Source of the DNA: Fimbriimonadales bacterium
Lineage (GTDB): Bacteria; Armatimonadota; Fimbriimonadia; Fimbriimonadales; GBS-DC
Direction of reading: 5' to 3'
Length of the DNA stretch: 14,269 bases
Assembly (NCBI GenBank): GCA_026416655.1
Contig: JAOAES010000318.1
Location: 1-14,269 of the forward strand
This document shows, piece after piece, positions 1 through 7,654 of the stretch (position 1 is its first letter; every line of letters starts with the position of its first letter). Under the pieces are notes generated by a model that worked only from the letters and a program-made list of their open reading frames with translations, made no database searches and was not told where the DNA came from. A program made the translations under genes and the position numbers.

Positions 1-1
1 C

Positions 2-586
2 TTTATGAACCGCCTGCACCGCACGCATCCGATGCCCTATCAGCTGGAGGCGATGAAGATGGGCGAGATTGCGCGGCTGAACCAGAAAGCCCTGTTTTTC
101 GTGATGGCGGCGGCAGTGTTGCTGGGCATTTTCTTGGGGGAACTGTTCAGCATCAACCGCTACTATCGGGATGGTGCAGGCGATATGGGCGGTGGGATGG
201 CGGGCGTGATTACGCAACTCGCTGACAACCGCTATCCGCCCAATGTCACGGCAATCGCGTTTTTCACGGGAGCGTTCAGCTTCGTGCTGTTGCTGGATTT
301 CATTCGCTATCGTATTCCGGGCTTCCCCATTCATCCGGCGGGCTATGCCCTCTCGATGAACTTCGGCATCGACTATGTGTGGTTCGGACTGGGGATTGTG
401 TTGCTGATTAAGCTCTTTGTGAACCGCTATTTCGGGTTGCCGGGCTACGAGAAACTGCGCGCTATTGCGATTGGCGTGATTTTAGGCGAGTTCGCCATCG
501 ATATGCCGTTGGCGGTCTACCACCTGATTACAGGGCAGGCGGTGTACACCATCTCCATCAACGGGCACCTGGGTTGGAACAATTAG
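2..586 (+). CDS. C-terminal part of a multi-pass membrane protein, DUF6785/DUF6784-like
   Basis: The frame is open to the left window edge (a Phe codon precedes the first ATG at 5), so this is probably the C-terminal fragment of a longer protein. About 193 residues are visible from that ATG. They contain roughly four hydrophobic helices, near residues 30-50, 82-100, 122-140 and 150-172, joined by short loops rich in Arg, Asn, Tyr and Gly. The arrangement, with a HPAGYALSMNFG stretch before a helix and a GVILGEF helix near the end, resembles the C-terminal module of the large uncharacterised DUF6785/DUF6784 membrane proteins. That family assignment is from memory. No enzymatic motif is visible and the function is unknown; transport is possible. 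The stop TAG is at 584-586. No clear terminator follows before cinA. Confidence 0.55.
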   Translation, partial: FMNRLHRTHPMPYQLEAMKMGEIARLNQKALFFVMAAAVLLGIFLGELFSINRYYRDGAGDMGGGMAGVITQLADNRYPPNVTAIAFFTGAFSFVLLLDFIRYRIPGFPIHPAGYALSMNFGIDYVWFGLGIVLLIKLFVNRYFGLPGYEKLRAIAIGVILGEFAIDMPLAVYHLITGQAVYTISINGHLGWNN

Positions 587-643
587 CAAAGCGAGCCGAC
601 TCAATCAGCCTCTGAAGCGTGTAGGACGACTGTGCTTAGTAGC

Positions 644-655
644 GTCGGGTACACT
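644..655 (+). promoter_or_regulatory. Candidate -10 region of cinA (possibly leaderless transcript)
   Basis: TACACT at 650-655 matches the bacterial -10 consensus at four of six positions. It lies 8 bases before the cinA ATG, so transcription would start at or next to the start codon. No Shine-Dalgarno sequence precedes that start. No convincing -35 is visible. The preceding bases GTCGGGTACA recur on the minus strand upstream of the saccharopine dehydrogenase-like gene (8898-8907). Confidence 0.3.
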
Positions 656-663
656 CGACCGTG

Positions 664-1923
664 ATGCAGGTCGAACTGATCTCCATCGGTACGGAGTTGC
701 TGCTGGGGCAGATTGTGGATACGAACGCGGCGTGGCTCTCGGCGCGGCTGGCGGAAGTGGGCGTGGGAGTCTATCGGCGCACGACGGTCGGCGATAATCG
801 GGTGCGTATTATCGCTGCCCTGCGCGAGGCGCTGGAGCGCGCCGATGGTGTGATTGCGATTGGCGGGCTGGGACCGACCGATGACGACCTGACGCGCGAG
901 GCGATTGCGAGCGTGTTGGGCGAGCCGCTTGTGCTGGACGAGGGCGAGGCAGCACGGCTGAAGGCGTTTTTTGCGGCGCGGGGGCGCGAGGTGAACGAAC
1001 GCCAGCTGCGCCAGGCGATGCGCCCCGCCAGCGCACAGCCCATTCCCAATCCGAACGGCACGGCGCCTGGTCTCTACGCCGAATGGAACGGCAAACCGAT
1101 TTTTGCGCTGCCGGGACCCCCGAACGAGTTCGTGCCGATGGCGACGGATTATGTGTTGCCGCGTCTGGCGGAGCGCACGGGTGGGCGCGTGATTCGCTCG
1201 CGCGTGCTGCGTCTGTGCGGGATTGGCGAATCGGACGCAGAAGCCCAACTCGGCAATCTTGTCCACAGCGAGAATCCCACACTCGCGCCGCTGGCGAAGC
1301 TCGGCGAGGTGCATTTTCGCATCACGGCGCGCGCCGACAGCCCCGAAGCGGCGGAGCAGATGATTGCGCAGATGGAGCATGCCGTGCGTGAACGGCTTGG
1401 CGCATACATCTTCGGCGTCGATGACACCACGCTGGAGCAGGCGGTCGTGCAGAGTCTCATCGAGGCGGGGCAGAGCCTCGCGGTCGCCGAATCCTGCACG
1501 GGCGGGCTACTGGGACATCGGATTACAAGCGTGCCGGGCAGTTCAGAGGTGTTTTTGGGGGGTGTCATCAGCTATAGCAACGCACTCAAGGAGGCGTTGC
1601 TCGGCGTACCGCGCACGGTGCTGGAGACGCACGGCGCGGTGAGTGAGCCGACGGCGCGCGCGATGGCGGAAGGTGTGCGTGAACGGCTCGGCGGCTGGTG
1701 GGGCGTCGGCATCACGGGCATTGCCGGACCCAGCGGTGGCACGCTCGAAAAACCTGTCGGACTCGTCTATATCGGCATCAGCGACCCGACGGCGACCGTG
1801 GTCAAACGCCAGATATTTCCGGGCGACCGCGCCACCGTCAAGTATCGCGCCACGCAATACGCGCTCTGGCTATTATATCAGGGGGTAAAACACGGCGGAT
1901 GCGACTCTTTATCGCAGCACTGA
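664..1923 (+). CDS. cinA: CinA family protein: MoCF-like N-domain plus NMN deamidase (PncC) domain
   Basis: Two-domain CinA of about 419 residues, the usual full length. The N-terminal MoCF_biosynth/COG1058 domain (about 1-170) shows SIGTELLLG near residue 7, GGLGPTDDD at 67-75 and LPGPPNE at 149-155. In this family the domain acts as an ADP-ribose or CoA pyrophosphatase. The C-terminal PncC domain (about 255-415) carries AESCTGG with the catalytic Ser277, and GITGIAGPSGG at 349-359. It converts nicotinamide mononucleotide to nicotinate mononucleotide for pyridine nucleotide recycling in the cytoplasm. I chose ATG 664 because MQVELISIG aligns with typical CinA starts; GTG at 661 is in frame and equally possible. 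No Shine-Dalgarno is visible, fitting leaderless expression. The 3' end overlaps thpR by 25 bases. Confidence 0.95.
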   Translation: MQVELISIGTELLLGQIVDTNAAWLSARLAEVGVGVYRRTTVGDNRVRIIAALREALERADGVIAIGGLGPTDDDLTREAIASVLGEPLVLDEGEAARLKAFFAARGREVNERQLRQAMRPASAQPIPNPNGTAPGLYAEWNGKPIFALPGPPNEFVPMATDYVLPRLAERTGGRVIRSRVLRLCGIGESDAEAQLGNLVHSENPTLAPLAKLGEVHFRITARADSPEAAEQMIAQMEHAVRERLGAYIFGVDDTTLEQAVVQSLIEAGQSLAVAESCTGGLLGHRITSVPGSSEVFLGGVISYSNALKEALLGVPRTVLETHGAVSEPTARAMAEGVRERLGGWWGVGITGIAGPSGGTLEKPVGLVYIGISDPTATVVKRQIFPGDRATVKYRATQYALWLLYQGVKHGGCDSLSQH

Positions 1924-2465
1924 TTTCGGAGGAGACGCGCGCGGCGTTGACACAGGCGCGGGAGGTGTTGCAGCGCGCCGCGCCCGACCGTGCCCTGCGC
2001 TGGGTCGCCCCCGAAAATTATCATATCACACTGCTGTTCCTCGGCGAGCAGCCCGAAGAGCGTGTGCCCACCATTGTGCAGGCGATGGCGGCGGCAAGGG
2101 CGGGCGTCCCGCCGTTTGAAGTGCATGTGCAGGGGCTGGGCGTTTTCCCCAACTGGAATCGCCCGAACGTGTTGTGGGCAGGCGCACAGCAGGGGGCGGC
2201 GGAACTGACACGCATTGCGACCGCGCTGGAGCAGAGCCTGCTCCCTGCACCGTCGGGAAAGCCGTTTCATCCGCATGTCACTCTGGCGCGGTTCAAGACG
2301 CCCTGCCGCGACGCTGACGGACTAAAAAAACGCTTGTTCGACGCCGTGCAACGCCTGCAACCCGCAGACTTTGGCGCGTATGAACTCCGTGCCATCAGTC
2401 TGATGCACAGCACGCTGACGCCCGACGGCTCCATCTACCGGGAACTGGAGCGGGTGGAACTCTGA
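1899..2465 (+). CDS. thpR: RNA 2',3'-cyclic phosphodiesterase (LigT/ThpR, 2H phosphoesterase)
   Basis: 188 residues, the standard length for bacterial LigT/ThpR. It begins MRLFIAALI, a typical family start. The frame is open further upstream, but that stretch is only a shadow of cinA. The two HxTx motifs that define 2H phosphoesterases are present: H42-I-T44-L in the first half and H126-V-T128-L in the second. These pairs bind and cleave 2',3'-cyclic phosphate RNA ends, and in vitro can reversibly join 2'-5' linked tRNA halves. The start lies inside the end of cinA (25-base overlap) with a distant AGGGGG at 1880-1885, so translation is probably coupled to cinA. cinA and ligT/thpR are neighbours in several bacteria, for example in the Deinococcus cinA-ligT-recA operon, but recA does not follow here. 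Confidence 0.93.
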   Translation: MRLFIAALISEETRAALTQAREVLQRAAPDRALRWVAPENYHITLLFLGEQPEERVPTIVQAMAAARAGVPPFEVHVQGLGVFPNWNRPNVLWAGAQQGAAELTRIATALEQSLLPAPSGKPFHPHVTLARFKTPCRDADGLKKRLFDAVQRLQPADFGAYELRAISLMHSTLTPDGSIYRELERVEL

Positions 2466-2490
2466 CGATGCGCCGCGCAATGCCGATAAT
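2462..2490 (+). promoter_or_regulatory. Candidate housekeeping promoter of the histidine kinase gene
   Basis: CTGACG (2462-2467, four of six to TTGACA) is separated by exactly 17 bases from GATAAT (2485-2490, five of six to TATAAT). The -35 overlaps the thpR stop codon. The expected start near 2497 falls at the base of a small perfect hairpin. Confidence 0.45.
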
Positions 2491-2495
2491 ATTCT

Positions 2496-2512
2496 GGGTT
2501 ACGGAATAACCC
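2496..2512 (+). other. Small hairpin in the leader of the histidine kinase gene
   Basis: GGGTTA (2496-2501) and TAACCC (2507-2512) form a perfect 6-bp stem with a 5-base loop, ending just before the GGGAG ribosome site at 2516-2520. It is too short and lacks a T run, so it is not a terminator. It could protect the mRNA 5' end or be a protein site; it could also be chance. Confidence 0.3.
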
Positions 2513-2527
2513 TTTGGGAGCGGCGTG

Positions 2528-3988
2528 ATGCAAAGCTGGACACAAGCGATATTGTGGCTGAGTGCAGGGTTGTACGGCTACCTGATCGTACATCACGCAC
2601 TGCAGGCATATCTATCGAAAGACCGGACACGTAATCTGTGGCTGATTGCGTTCCTTGCGTGCTGCCTGATATTCAGCTTTGTCGATGTGCGGATGTATCA
2701 GGCGACGCCTCAACCGCCCCCCAACGCCTACGCCTACGCGATAGGACAGTTCATCGCTTCTGCATTCTGCGCCGTGTTATTCGTAGAGCTTTTGAACGAC
2801 CTGCTTGGTCTGGGAATAAATCGTTGGGCGCGCGCCTTGTGGTTTGTCACGCTGCCGCTCCCGCTGTTCGCCCTGCTGGGCTGGATTGTAATCCCTGTCT
2901 ACGAGCCGCGCCCCATTATTCTGGGCGGTTATTACATTCAAGCCGACAGTACGCCGCTGGGGGTGGTCTACTCTGCTCTGTATCTATTTGCCTTTCTGGG
3001 AGTTTTCGGGGTCGCCTTTCTGAGGTGGCGGCGTCATAACCCGTTGGATCGCCTGTTGCTCGGCGCGTTGAGCCTGATGGTTCCTTTGGTAACAGCGGAT
3101 ATGCTCGTTTACTATGGCATGGTCGCTTTCCTGCCCACATGGAACTACAACTACTGGGTGGTGTCGCTGGCGCTCTCGCTCAGGCTAAACGCGCAGATTT
3201 ATCAACTCACCCGCGAGCTGGCGCAGGCGAACCGCGAACTGCAGGATGCCTATCGGCAGATGGTGGAGCAAGAGCGTCTCAGCACTATCGGGCAGGTGGT
3301 GCGGGGGATTATCCACGACCTGAAGAACTTTTTCAACAACGTGCAGTCGCTCTCGGATGTGGGGATTATGCGCGCGCGAAAAGACCCGCAGTTCGACTCC
3401 GCGCGCTATTTCGAGAACATCCGCAACGCCACGCAGCAGGCGCACCAGTATCTGATGGACCTGCTGGCGATGACCCGTGAGGAGGCAGACGTCGAGTTGA
3501 CTGAGGTCGTCCCCGCGCAGATTGCCCGCGAGGTAGAGCGCCTGTCGGGGGCGCGCCTGCTGAACCCGCCCGTGCAGATTGTGAACAACATCCCGCTCAA
3601 CCTGCGCATGCGGGCGGATCGCCGCTACCTGATGCAGCTGTTTTTGAACCTGACCCTGAACTCGATTCAGGCAATGCGCAACTGGAGCGGCGAGCGACGA
3701 ATCGAGTATGAGTGGGTCGAACACCCTGAAAAGACGATACTGGTCATCCGTGATACGGGACCCGGCATGCCGCCTGAAGTGCGCGACCATCTCTTTGAGC
3801 GCGCCATCACCACGAAGCAAGGCGGCAGCGGTATCGGATTGATGCTGGTGCTGCGTGCCATCGAGAAACATCAGGGCACGATTCAGGTGCAATCGGAAGT
3901 GGGGCAAGGCGTCGAGTTTGTATGCTGCTTCCCGACGCCGCCGATGCTGGAACAGACGCCCCGTGAGATGTTGGTAGAGGCGGCTTGA
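2528..3988 (+). CDS. Membrane sensor histidine kinase with seven N-terminal helices
   Basis: About 486 residues. ATG 2528 is preferred to the in-frame GTG at 2525 because GGGAG at 2516-2520 then sits 7 bases upstream. Residues 5-222 hold about seven hydrophobic helices (near 5-27, 36-55, 69-92, 101-124, 142-165, 172-197, 203-222) with short loops, an integral sensor of the 7TM type. A charged, probably coiled linker (222-245) leads to the dimerisation domain with the phospho-acceptor His263 in IIHDLKN. The ATPase domain follows: N-box around NLTLNSIQAM, G1 box DTGPGM at 409-414, and G2 box GSGIGL at 433-438. It should autophosphorylate at the inner membrane and pass phosphate to a response regulator. 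No regulator is adjacent; the only one in the window is at 10570-11610 on the other strand. The ligand is unknown. Confidence 0.9.
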   Translation: MQSWTQAILWLSAGLYGYLIVHHALQAYLSKDRTRNLWLIAFLACCLIFSFVDVRMYQATPQPPPNAYAYAIGQFIASAFCAVLFVELLNDLLGLGINRWARALWFVTLPLPLFALLGWIVIPVYEPRPIILGGYYIQADSTPLGVVYSALYLFAFLGVFGVAFLRWRRHNPLDRLLLGALSLMVPLVTADMLVYYGMVAFLPTWNYNYWVVSLALSLRLNAQIYQLTRELAQANRELQDAYRQMVEQERLSTIGQVVRGIIHDLKNFFNNVQSLSDVGIMRARKDPQFDSARYFENIRNATQQAHQYLMDLLAMTREEADVELTEVVPAQIAREVERLSGARLLNPPVQIVNNIPLNLRMRADRRYLMQLFLNLTLNSIQAMRNWSGERRIEYEWVEHPEKTILVIRDTGPGMPPEVRDHLFERAITTKQGGSGIGLMLVLRAIEKHQGTIQVQSEVGQGVEFVCCFPTPPMLEQTPREMLVEAA

Positions 3989-4011
3989 AACTTTGTCGTC
4001 AAGAGTCGGCA

Positions 4012-4041
4012 TTCAAATCATCCCCCCGCATGTGCTATAAT
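4012..4041 (+). promoter_or_regulatory. Promoter of the LacI-family gene (extended -10)
   Basis: Perfect TATAAT at 4036-4041 is preceded by TGC (4033-4035), giving an extended -10. TTCAAA at 4012-4017 (four of six to TTGACA) lies 18 bases upstream. The expected start near 4048 lies inside the candidate operator at 4042-4055. Confidence 0.65.
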
Positions 4042-4055
4042 AGAAATCGTATTCT
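4042..4055 (+). promoter_or_regulatory. Candidate LacI-family operator over the start site
   Basis: AGAAATC/GTATTCT is an imperfect 14-bp palindrome (five of seven pairs match) with a central CpG, the hallmark of many LacI/GalR-family operators. It begins directly after the -10 hexamer and spans the expected transcription start, an ideal place for autorepression. The match is by eye and could be chance. Confidence 0.35.
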
Positions 4056-4069
4056 GAGGGAGCAGCGTT

Positions 4070-5080
4070 GTGGCAGACCTGAAACAGATTGAGATTGCCC
4101 GGTTAGCGGGCGTGTCGCAGGCGACGGTCTCGCGCGTGTTGAAAGGCGACCCGCAGGTGAACGACGAGATGCGCGAGCGCGTGCTGGCGGTCGTGCAGGA
4201 GCTGGGCTATGTGCCCGACGCGCGGGCGCAGTCGCTCCGCTCGCAACGCACGCGCCTGCTCGGACTCGTGGTGCATCGCGCTCCCGACGCGCTGGCGGGC
4301 GACCCATTTTTCAGTGCGTTGATTGCTTCGATTATTGAACAGGCAGGCAGACACGATTATCACCTCTGCGTGGACACCGCGCGCACGGCGCGCTCGCAGC
4401 GGGCAATTTACGAGGAGCTGCTCCGCACCCGCCGCGTGGACGGGCTGATTCTGGTGGAATCCGAGACGCACGATAAACGCATCGAGCGATTGAGCTGTGA
4501 GGGCTTCCCGTTCGTGCTGATTGGGCGCTACGACCCCGCTGACGCCGTTTGCTCGGTGGACAACGATAATGTCGGCGCGGCGTTCATGGCAACCGATTAT
4601 CTGCTTCGCACGGGACGACGGCGCATCGCTTATATCGGCGGTCCCGCGGGACTGACCGTCACGCGCGACCGTTTGCAAGGCTACAAGAACGCGCTGGAGT
4701 CGCACGGTGTGGGCTATGACCCGCGCCTGCTCGCGTTCGCGGAGTTCACGGAGCGCAGCGCGGCGAGCGCGATGGCGGAGCTGCTCAGCCTCACGCCACC
4801 GCCCGACGCCGTCGTGGGGCTGGACGACCTGATTGCGCTCTCGGCGATGCGTGAAGCGAAACGGCACGGCTGCCGCGTCCCCGACGATATCGCCTTCATC
4901 GGCTTCAACGATAGCCCGCTCTGCCGTTATGTGGAGCCGAGCCTAACCTCCATCGCTGTCGAAATCCCTGTGCTGGCGCGTAAAGCGGCCGAAATGCTCA
5001 TCGCGCTCATCGAGGGGCGGGAGCCGCAACCCAAACGCCAGATAGTGCCCGCGCGCCTCGTCAAGCGCGAGTCGGCGTAA
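4070..5080 (+). CDS. LacI/GalR-family transcriptional regulator
   Basis: 336 residues, normal for the family. Start is GTG 4070 with GAGGGAG at 4056-4062, 7 bases upstream. Residues 6-30 form the LacI helix-turn-helix (EIARLAGVSQATVSRVLKG), followed by the hinge region ending near residue 60. The rest is a periplasmic-binding-protein-like effector domain (about 62-330), with VDGLILVES, YIGGPAGLTVTRDRLQGY and the C-terminal FIGFNDSPLCRYVEPSLTSI typical of the family. Such proteins usually repress carbohydrate uptake or use genes until a sugar binds. No sugar gene is nearby, so the target is unclear. serC starts 52 bases downstream on the same strand, so this regulator may control itself and the serC-radA genes, or distant loci. 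The effector cannot be read from sequence. Confidence 0.93.
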   Translation: MADLKQIEIARLAGVSQATVSRVLKGDPQVNDEMRERVLAVVQELGYVPDARAQSLRSQRTRLLGLVVHRAPDALAGDPFFSALIASIIEQAGRHDYHLCVDTARTARSQRAIYEELLRTRRVDGLILVESETHDKRIERLSCEGFPFVLIGRYDPADAVCSVDNDNVGAAFMATDYLLRTGRRRIAYIGGPAGLTVTRDRLQGYKNALESHGVGYDPRLLAFAEFTERSAASAMAELLSLTPPPDAVVGLDDLIALSAMREAKRHGCRVPDDIAFIGFNDSPLCRYVEPSLTSIAVEIPVLARKAAEMLIALIEGREPQPKRQIVPARLVKRESA

Positions 5081-5132
5081 GAGTCGGGTCAACGCCGCAC
5101 CGTCAGGTATCCTTTTCGCCCGGAGGACGACG

Positions 5133-6221
5133 ATGACTCAGCGTATCTGGAACTTTTCAGCGGGTCCGGGCGTGTTGCCCCTATCCGTTTTAGAGGAGGC
5201 GCAACGCGATTTGCTCTGTCTGCCTGGCGTGGGCGCGTCCGTGTTGGAGATTAGCCACCGCTCCAAACACTTCGACGCCATCATTCAGGAAGCCGAAGCG
5301 AACCTGCGCCGACTGCTCAACATCCCTGAGCATTACCATGTGCTGTTTTTGCAGGGCGGCGCAAGCCTGCAGTTCGCGATGGTTCCGATGAACCTGCTCG
5401 GCGACGGCAGCGCAGACTACATCATCACAGGCTCGTGGGGGCAGAAAGCCTATAAAGAAGCGCAACTGGTCGGCAAAGCGCGCGCCGTGTGGAACGGCAA
5501 AGAGGAGAACTTCGTGCGCACGCCGCGCCCCGATGAGTATGCCATCGACCCCAACGCGCGCTATGTGCATTTCACTTCCAACGAGACGATACAGGGCGTT
5601 GTGTTCCCCGCGGAACCGCGCGTCGGCGAGGTTCCGCTGGTATGCGATATGTCGTCCAACTTCCTCTCCTGCCCAATCGATGTGAGCAAGTACGCGCTCA
5701 TCTACGCAGGAGCGCAGAAAAACGCCGGACCAGCAGGCGTGACGATTGTTATCATTCGCGACGACCTCGTGCAACGCGCCCCGGAGAACCTGCCTGCCAT
5801 GCTCAACTATCGCGTGCAGGCGGAGAACAAGTCGCTTTACAATACACCGCCTGTGTTCGCTATCTATATCGTGATGTTAGTGACGCGCTGGCTGCTCAAC
5901 ACGATTGGCGGGCTGGAACGCATGGAACAGATTAACCGCCAGAAAGCGCAGATGCTCTACGAGGTGATTGACCAGAGCGGCGGCTTCTATCGCGGGCACG
6001 CGCACCCGGAGCATCGTTCAATCATGAACGTCACCTGGCGACTGCCGACGGAGGAGCTGGAGAAGCAGTTCCTGCAGGAGGCACAGGCGCAGGGATTGCA
6101 CGAACTCAAGGGGCATCGCTCGGTGGGCGGCTGCCGCGCGTCGATTTACAACGCCATGCCCATCGAGGGCGTGCAAGCACTGTGCGCGTTCATGCGGGAG
6201 TTCATGCGCCGAAACGGATAA
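5133..6221 (+). CDS. serC: Phosphoserine aminotransferase
   Basis: 362 residues, the usual SerC length, starting at ATG 5133 with GGAGGA at 5122-5127, 5 bases upstream. It is a class V PLP aminotransferase that converts 3-phosphohydroxypyruvate plus glutamate to phosphoserine in serine synthesis. It can also act in pyridoxal phosphate synthesis in bacteria with the PdxB route. Recognisable landmarks are the N-terminal NFSAGPG, SHRSK (about 42-46), LQGGAS, SNETIQGV, the D-M-S-S segment before the PLP site, and GAQKNAGPAG with the Schiff-base Lys196. The C-terminal GHRSVGGCRASIYNAM is also typical. No key residue is missing. radA begins 15 bases after the stop, so the two are probably co-transcribed. 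Confidence 0.96.
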   Translation: MTQRIWNFSAGPGVLPLSVLEEAQRDLLCLPGVGASVLEISHRSKHFDAIIQEAEANLRRLLNIPEHYHVLFLQGGASLQFAMVPMNLLGDGSADYIITGSWGQKAYKEAQLVGKARAVWNGKEENFVRTPRPDEYAIDPNARYVHFTSNETIQGVVFPAEPRVGEVPLVCDMSSNFLSCPIDVSKYALIYAGAQKNAGPAGVTIVIIRDDLVQRAPENLPAMLNYRVQAENKSLYNTPPVFAIYIVMLVTRWLLNTIGGLERMEQINRQKAQMLYEVIDQSGGFYRGHAHPEHRSIMNVTWRLPTEELEKQFLQEAQAQGLHELKGHRSVGGCRASIYNAMPIEGVQALCAFMREFMRRNG

Positions 6222-6236
6222 CAGCGACATAAGCCG

Positions 6237-7652
6237 ATGCCCAAAGCCCGCGTCCAGTTCGTTTGCACGCAGTGCGGCTACGCGACGCCGCGCTGGATGG
6301 GGCAGTGCCCGGAGTGCGGCGCGTGGAACACGCTGCAGGAGGAGACGGTCGCCCCTGCGCGTCCTGCACCAGCGCGCGCCGCAGCGCGCCCCGCGCCCAT
6401 CGTGCATGCGCAGCCCATCGCCAGCCTGAGCGAGACCCTCGAAACCCGCCTGCCAACGGGAATCGACGAGTTCGACCGCGTGCTGGGCGGCGGCGTCGTG
6501 CCCGGCTCGCTCATCCTGCTCGGCGGCGAACCGGGCATCGGCAAAAGCACGCTGCTGCTGCAGGCGGCGCAGGGACTGGCGCAACACGGCAAGGTGCTGT
6601 ATATCACGGGCGAGGAGTCGCTGCGCCAGCTGCAAATGCGCGCCCGACGCCTGCACACGCTCAGCCCGAACCTGCAAGCCGCAGCCGCCGCCGAACTGGA
6701 GACCGTTCTCGGCTTGCTGCACACCGAACAGCCCGCCGTTGCCGTCATCGACTCGATTCAGACGCTCTACACGGCGCAAATCGATAATCCGCCCGGCACC
6801 GTCTCTCAGATTCGCGCCTGCGCCACCGCGCTCCAGCAGGTCGCTAAAGAGCAAGAGATCGCCCTGTTTCTGATTGGGCATGTCACGAAAGAGGGCGCGA
6901 TTGCGGGACCGAAGGTGCTGGAGCATCTGGTGGATGTGGTGCTGTATTTTGAGGGCGACCCGCAGGGGCTGTTTCGCGTGCTGCGCGCCAGCAAGAACCG
7001 CTTCGGCGCGACGGACGAGGTGGGCGTGTTCGATATGCAGGCGGAGGGGCTGATACCTGTGCCGAACCCGTCGGAGCGGCTGTTGGCGGAGCGGGCGGTG
7101 GACGCGCCCGGCTCGGTCGTGTTCCCCCTCTTGGAAGGCAGCCGTGCAATGCTGGTGGAGATTCAGGCGCTCACAACGCCCTCATTTCTGAACAACCCGC
7201 GCCGCGTGATTACTGGGCTGAGCTACGAGCGCGTGAGCCTGGTTCTGGCGGTCATGGAGAAACGGCTCGGTTTTCGGATGCTCTCGCACGATGTGTTTGT
7301 GAACGCGGCGGGGGGCGTTCGTGTGTTGGAGCCTGCCGCCGATTTAGCCGTGCTGGTAGCGGTCGCCTCGGCGATGCGCAACCGTCCGCTGCGCGCCGAT
7401 ATGGTGGTCTTCGGCGAGGTGGGGCTGGGCGGCGAGGTGCGCGGCGTGCCCCGTTTGGAAGCCCGCCTGCAGGAGGCGGCGCGATTGGGATTCAAACACG
7501 CGATTGTGCCCCGCAGCAACCTGCAACGCCCACACGAACGTCTGCCCCTGACCGCGATGCCCGCCCGTACCGCGCAAGAAGCGATAGGGCTTGCGCTCGG
7601 TAGCCCGCGCGAACGTGAGCCAGAACCCGAAGCCGAGTCGCCGTTTGATTGA
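6237..7652 (+). CDS. radA: DNA repair protein RadA (recombination branch-migration ATPase)
   Basis: 471 residues, close to the family norm. The N-terminal C4 zinc finger has Cys10, Cys13, Cys24 and Cys27. An Ala/Pro/Arg-rich linker (about 38-58) joins it to the RecA-like ATPase: Walker A GGEPGIGKST at 96-105 with Lys103, Walker B VAVID at 168-172, and the RadA-specific KNRFG at 253-257. The C-terminal part (about 290-455) is the Lon-protease-like domain, with FGEVGLGGEVRGVPR. RadA promotes branch migration and D-loop extension with RecA in the cytoplasm. No Shine-Dalgarno is visible before ATG 6237, which lies 15 bases after serC, so coupling to serC translation is likely. The final residues are acidic and Pro/Glu-rich. 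The stop is 2 bases from the convergent minus-strand gene. Confidence 0.97.
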   Translation: MPKARVQFVCTQCGYATPRWMGQCPECGAWNTLQEETVAPARPAPARAAARPAPIVHAQPIASLSETLETRLPTGIDEFDRVLGGGVVPGSLILLGGEPGIGKSTLLLQAAQGLAQHGKVLYITGEESLRQLQMRARRLHTLSPNLQAAAAAELETVLGLLHTEQPAVAVIDSIQTLYTAQIDNPPGTVSQIRACATALQQVAKEQEIALFLIGHVTKEGAIAGPKVLEHLVDVVLYFEGDPQGLFRVLRASKNRFGATDEVGVFDMQAEGLIPVPNPSERLLAERAVDAPGSVVFPLLEGSRAMLVEIQALTTPSFLNNPRRVITGLSYERVSLVLAVMEKRLGFRMLSHDVFVNAAGGVRVLEPAADLAVLVAVASAMRNRPLRADMVVFGEVGLGGEVRGVPRLEARLQEAARLGFKHAIVPRSNLQRPHERLPLTAMPARTAQEAIGLALGSPREREPEPEAESPFD

Positions 7653-7654
7653 GC

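Noticed and set aside
601..1380. 259-codon minus-strand open frame opposite cinA
   Set aside because: Arg/His/Ala-rich product with no family features, fully antisense to a clear gene in GC-rich DNA.
3185..4012. 275-codon minus-strand open frame opposite the histidine kinase
   Set aside because: Covers the conserved kinase domain on the other strand; composition is typical of a shadow frame.
6018..6926. 302-codon minus-strand open frame across serC and radA
   Set aside because: Spans two well-supported genes and is low complexity in Arg, Ala and Leu.
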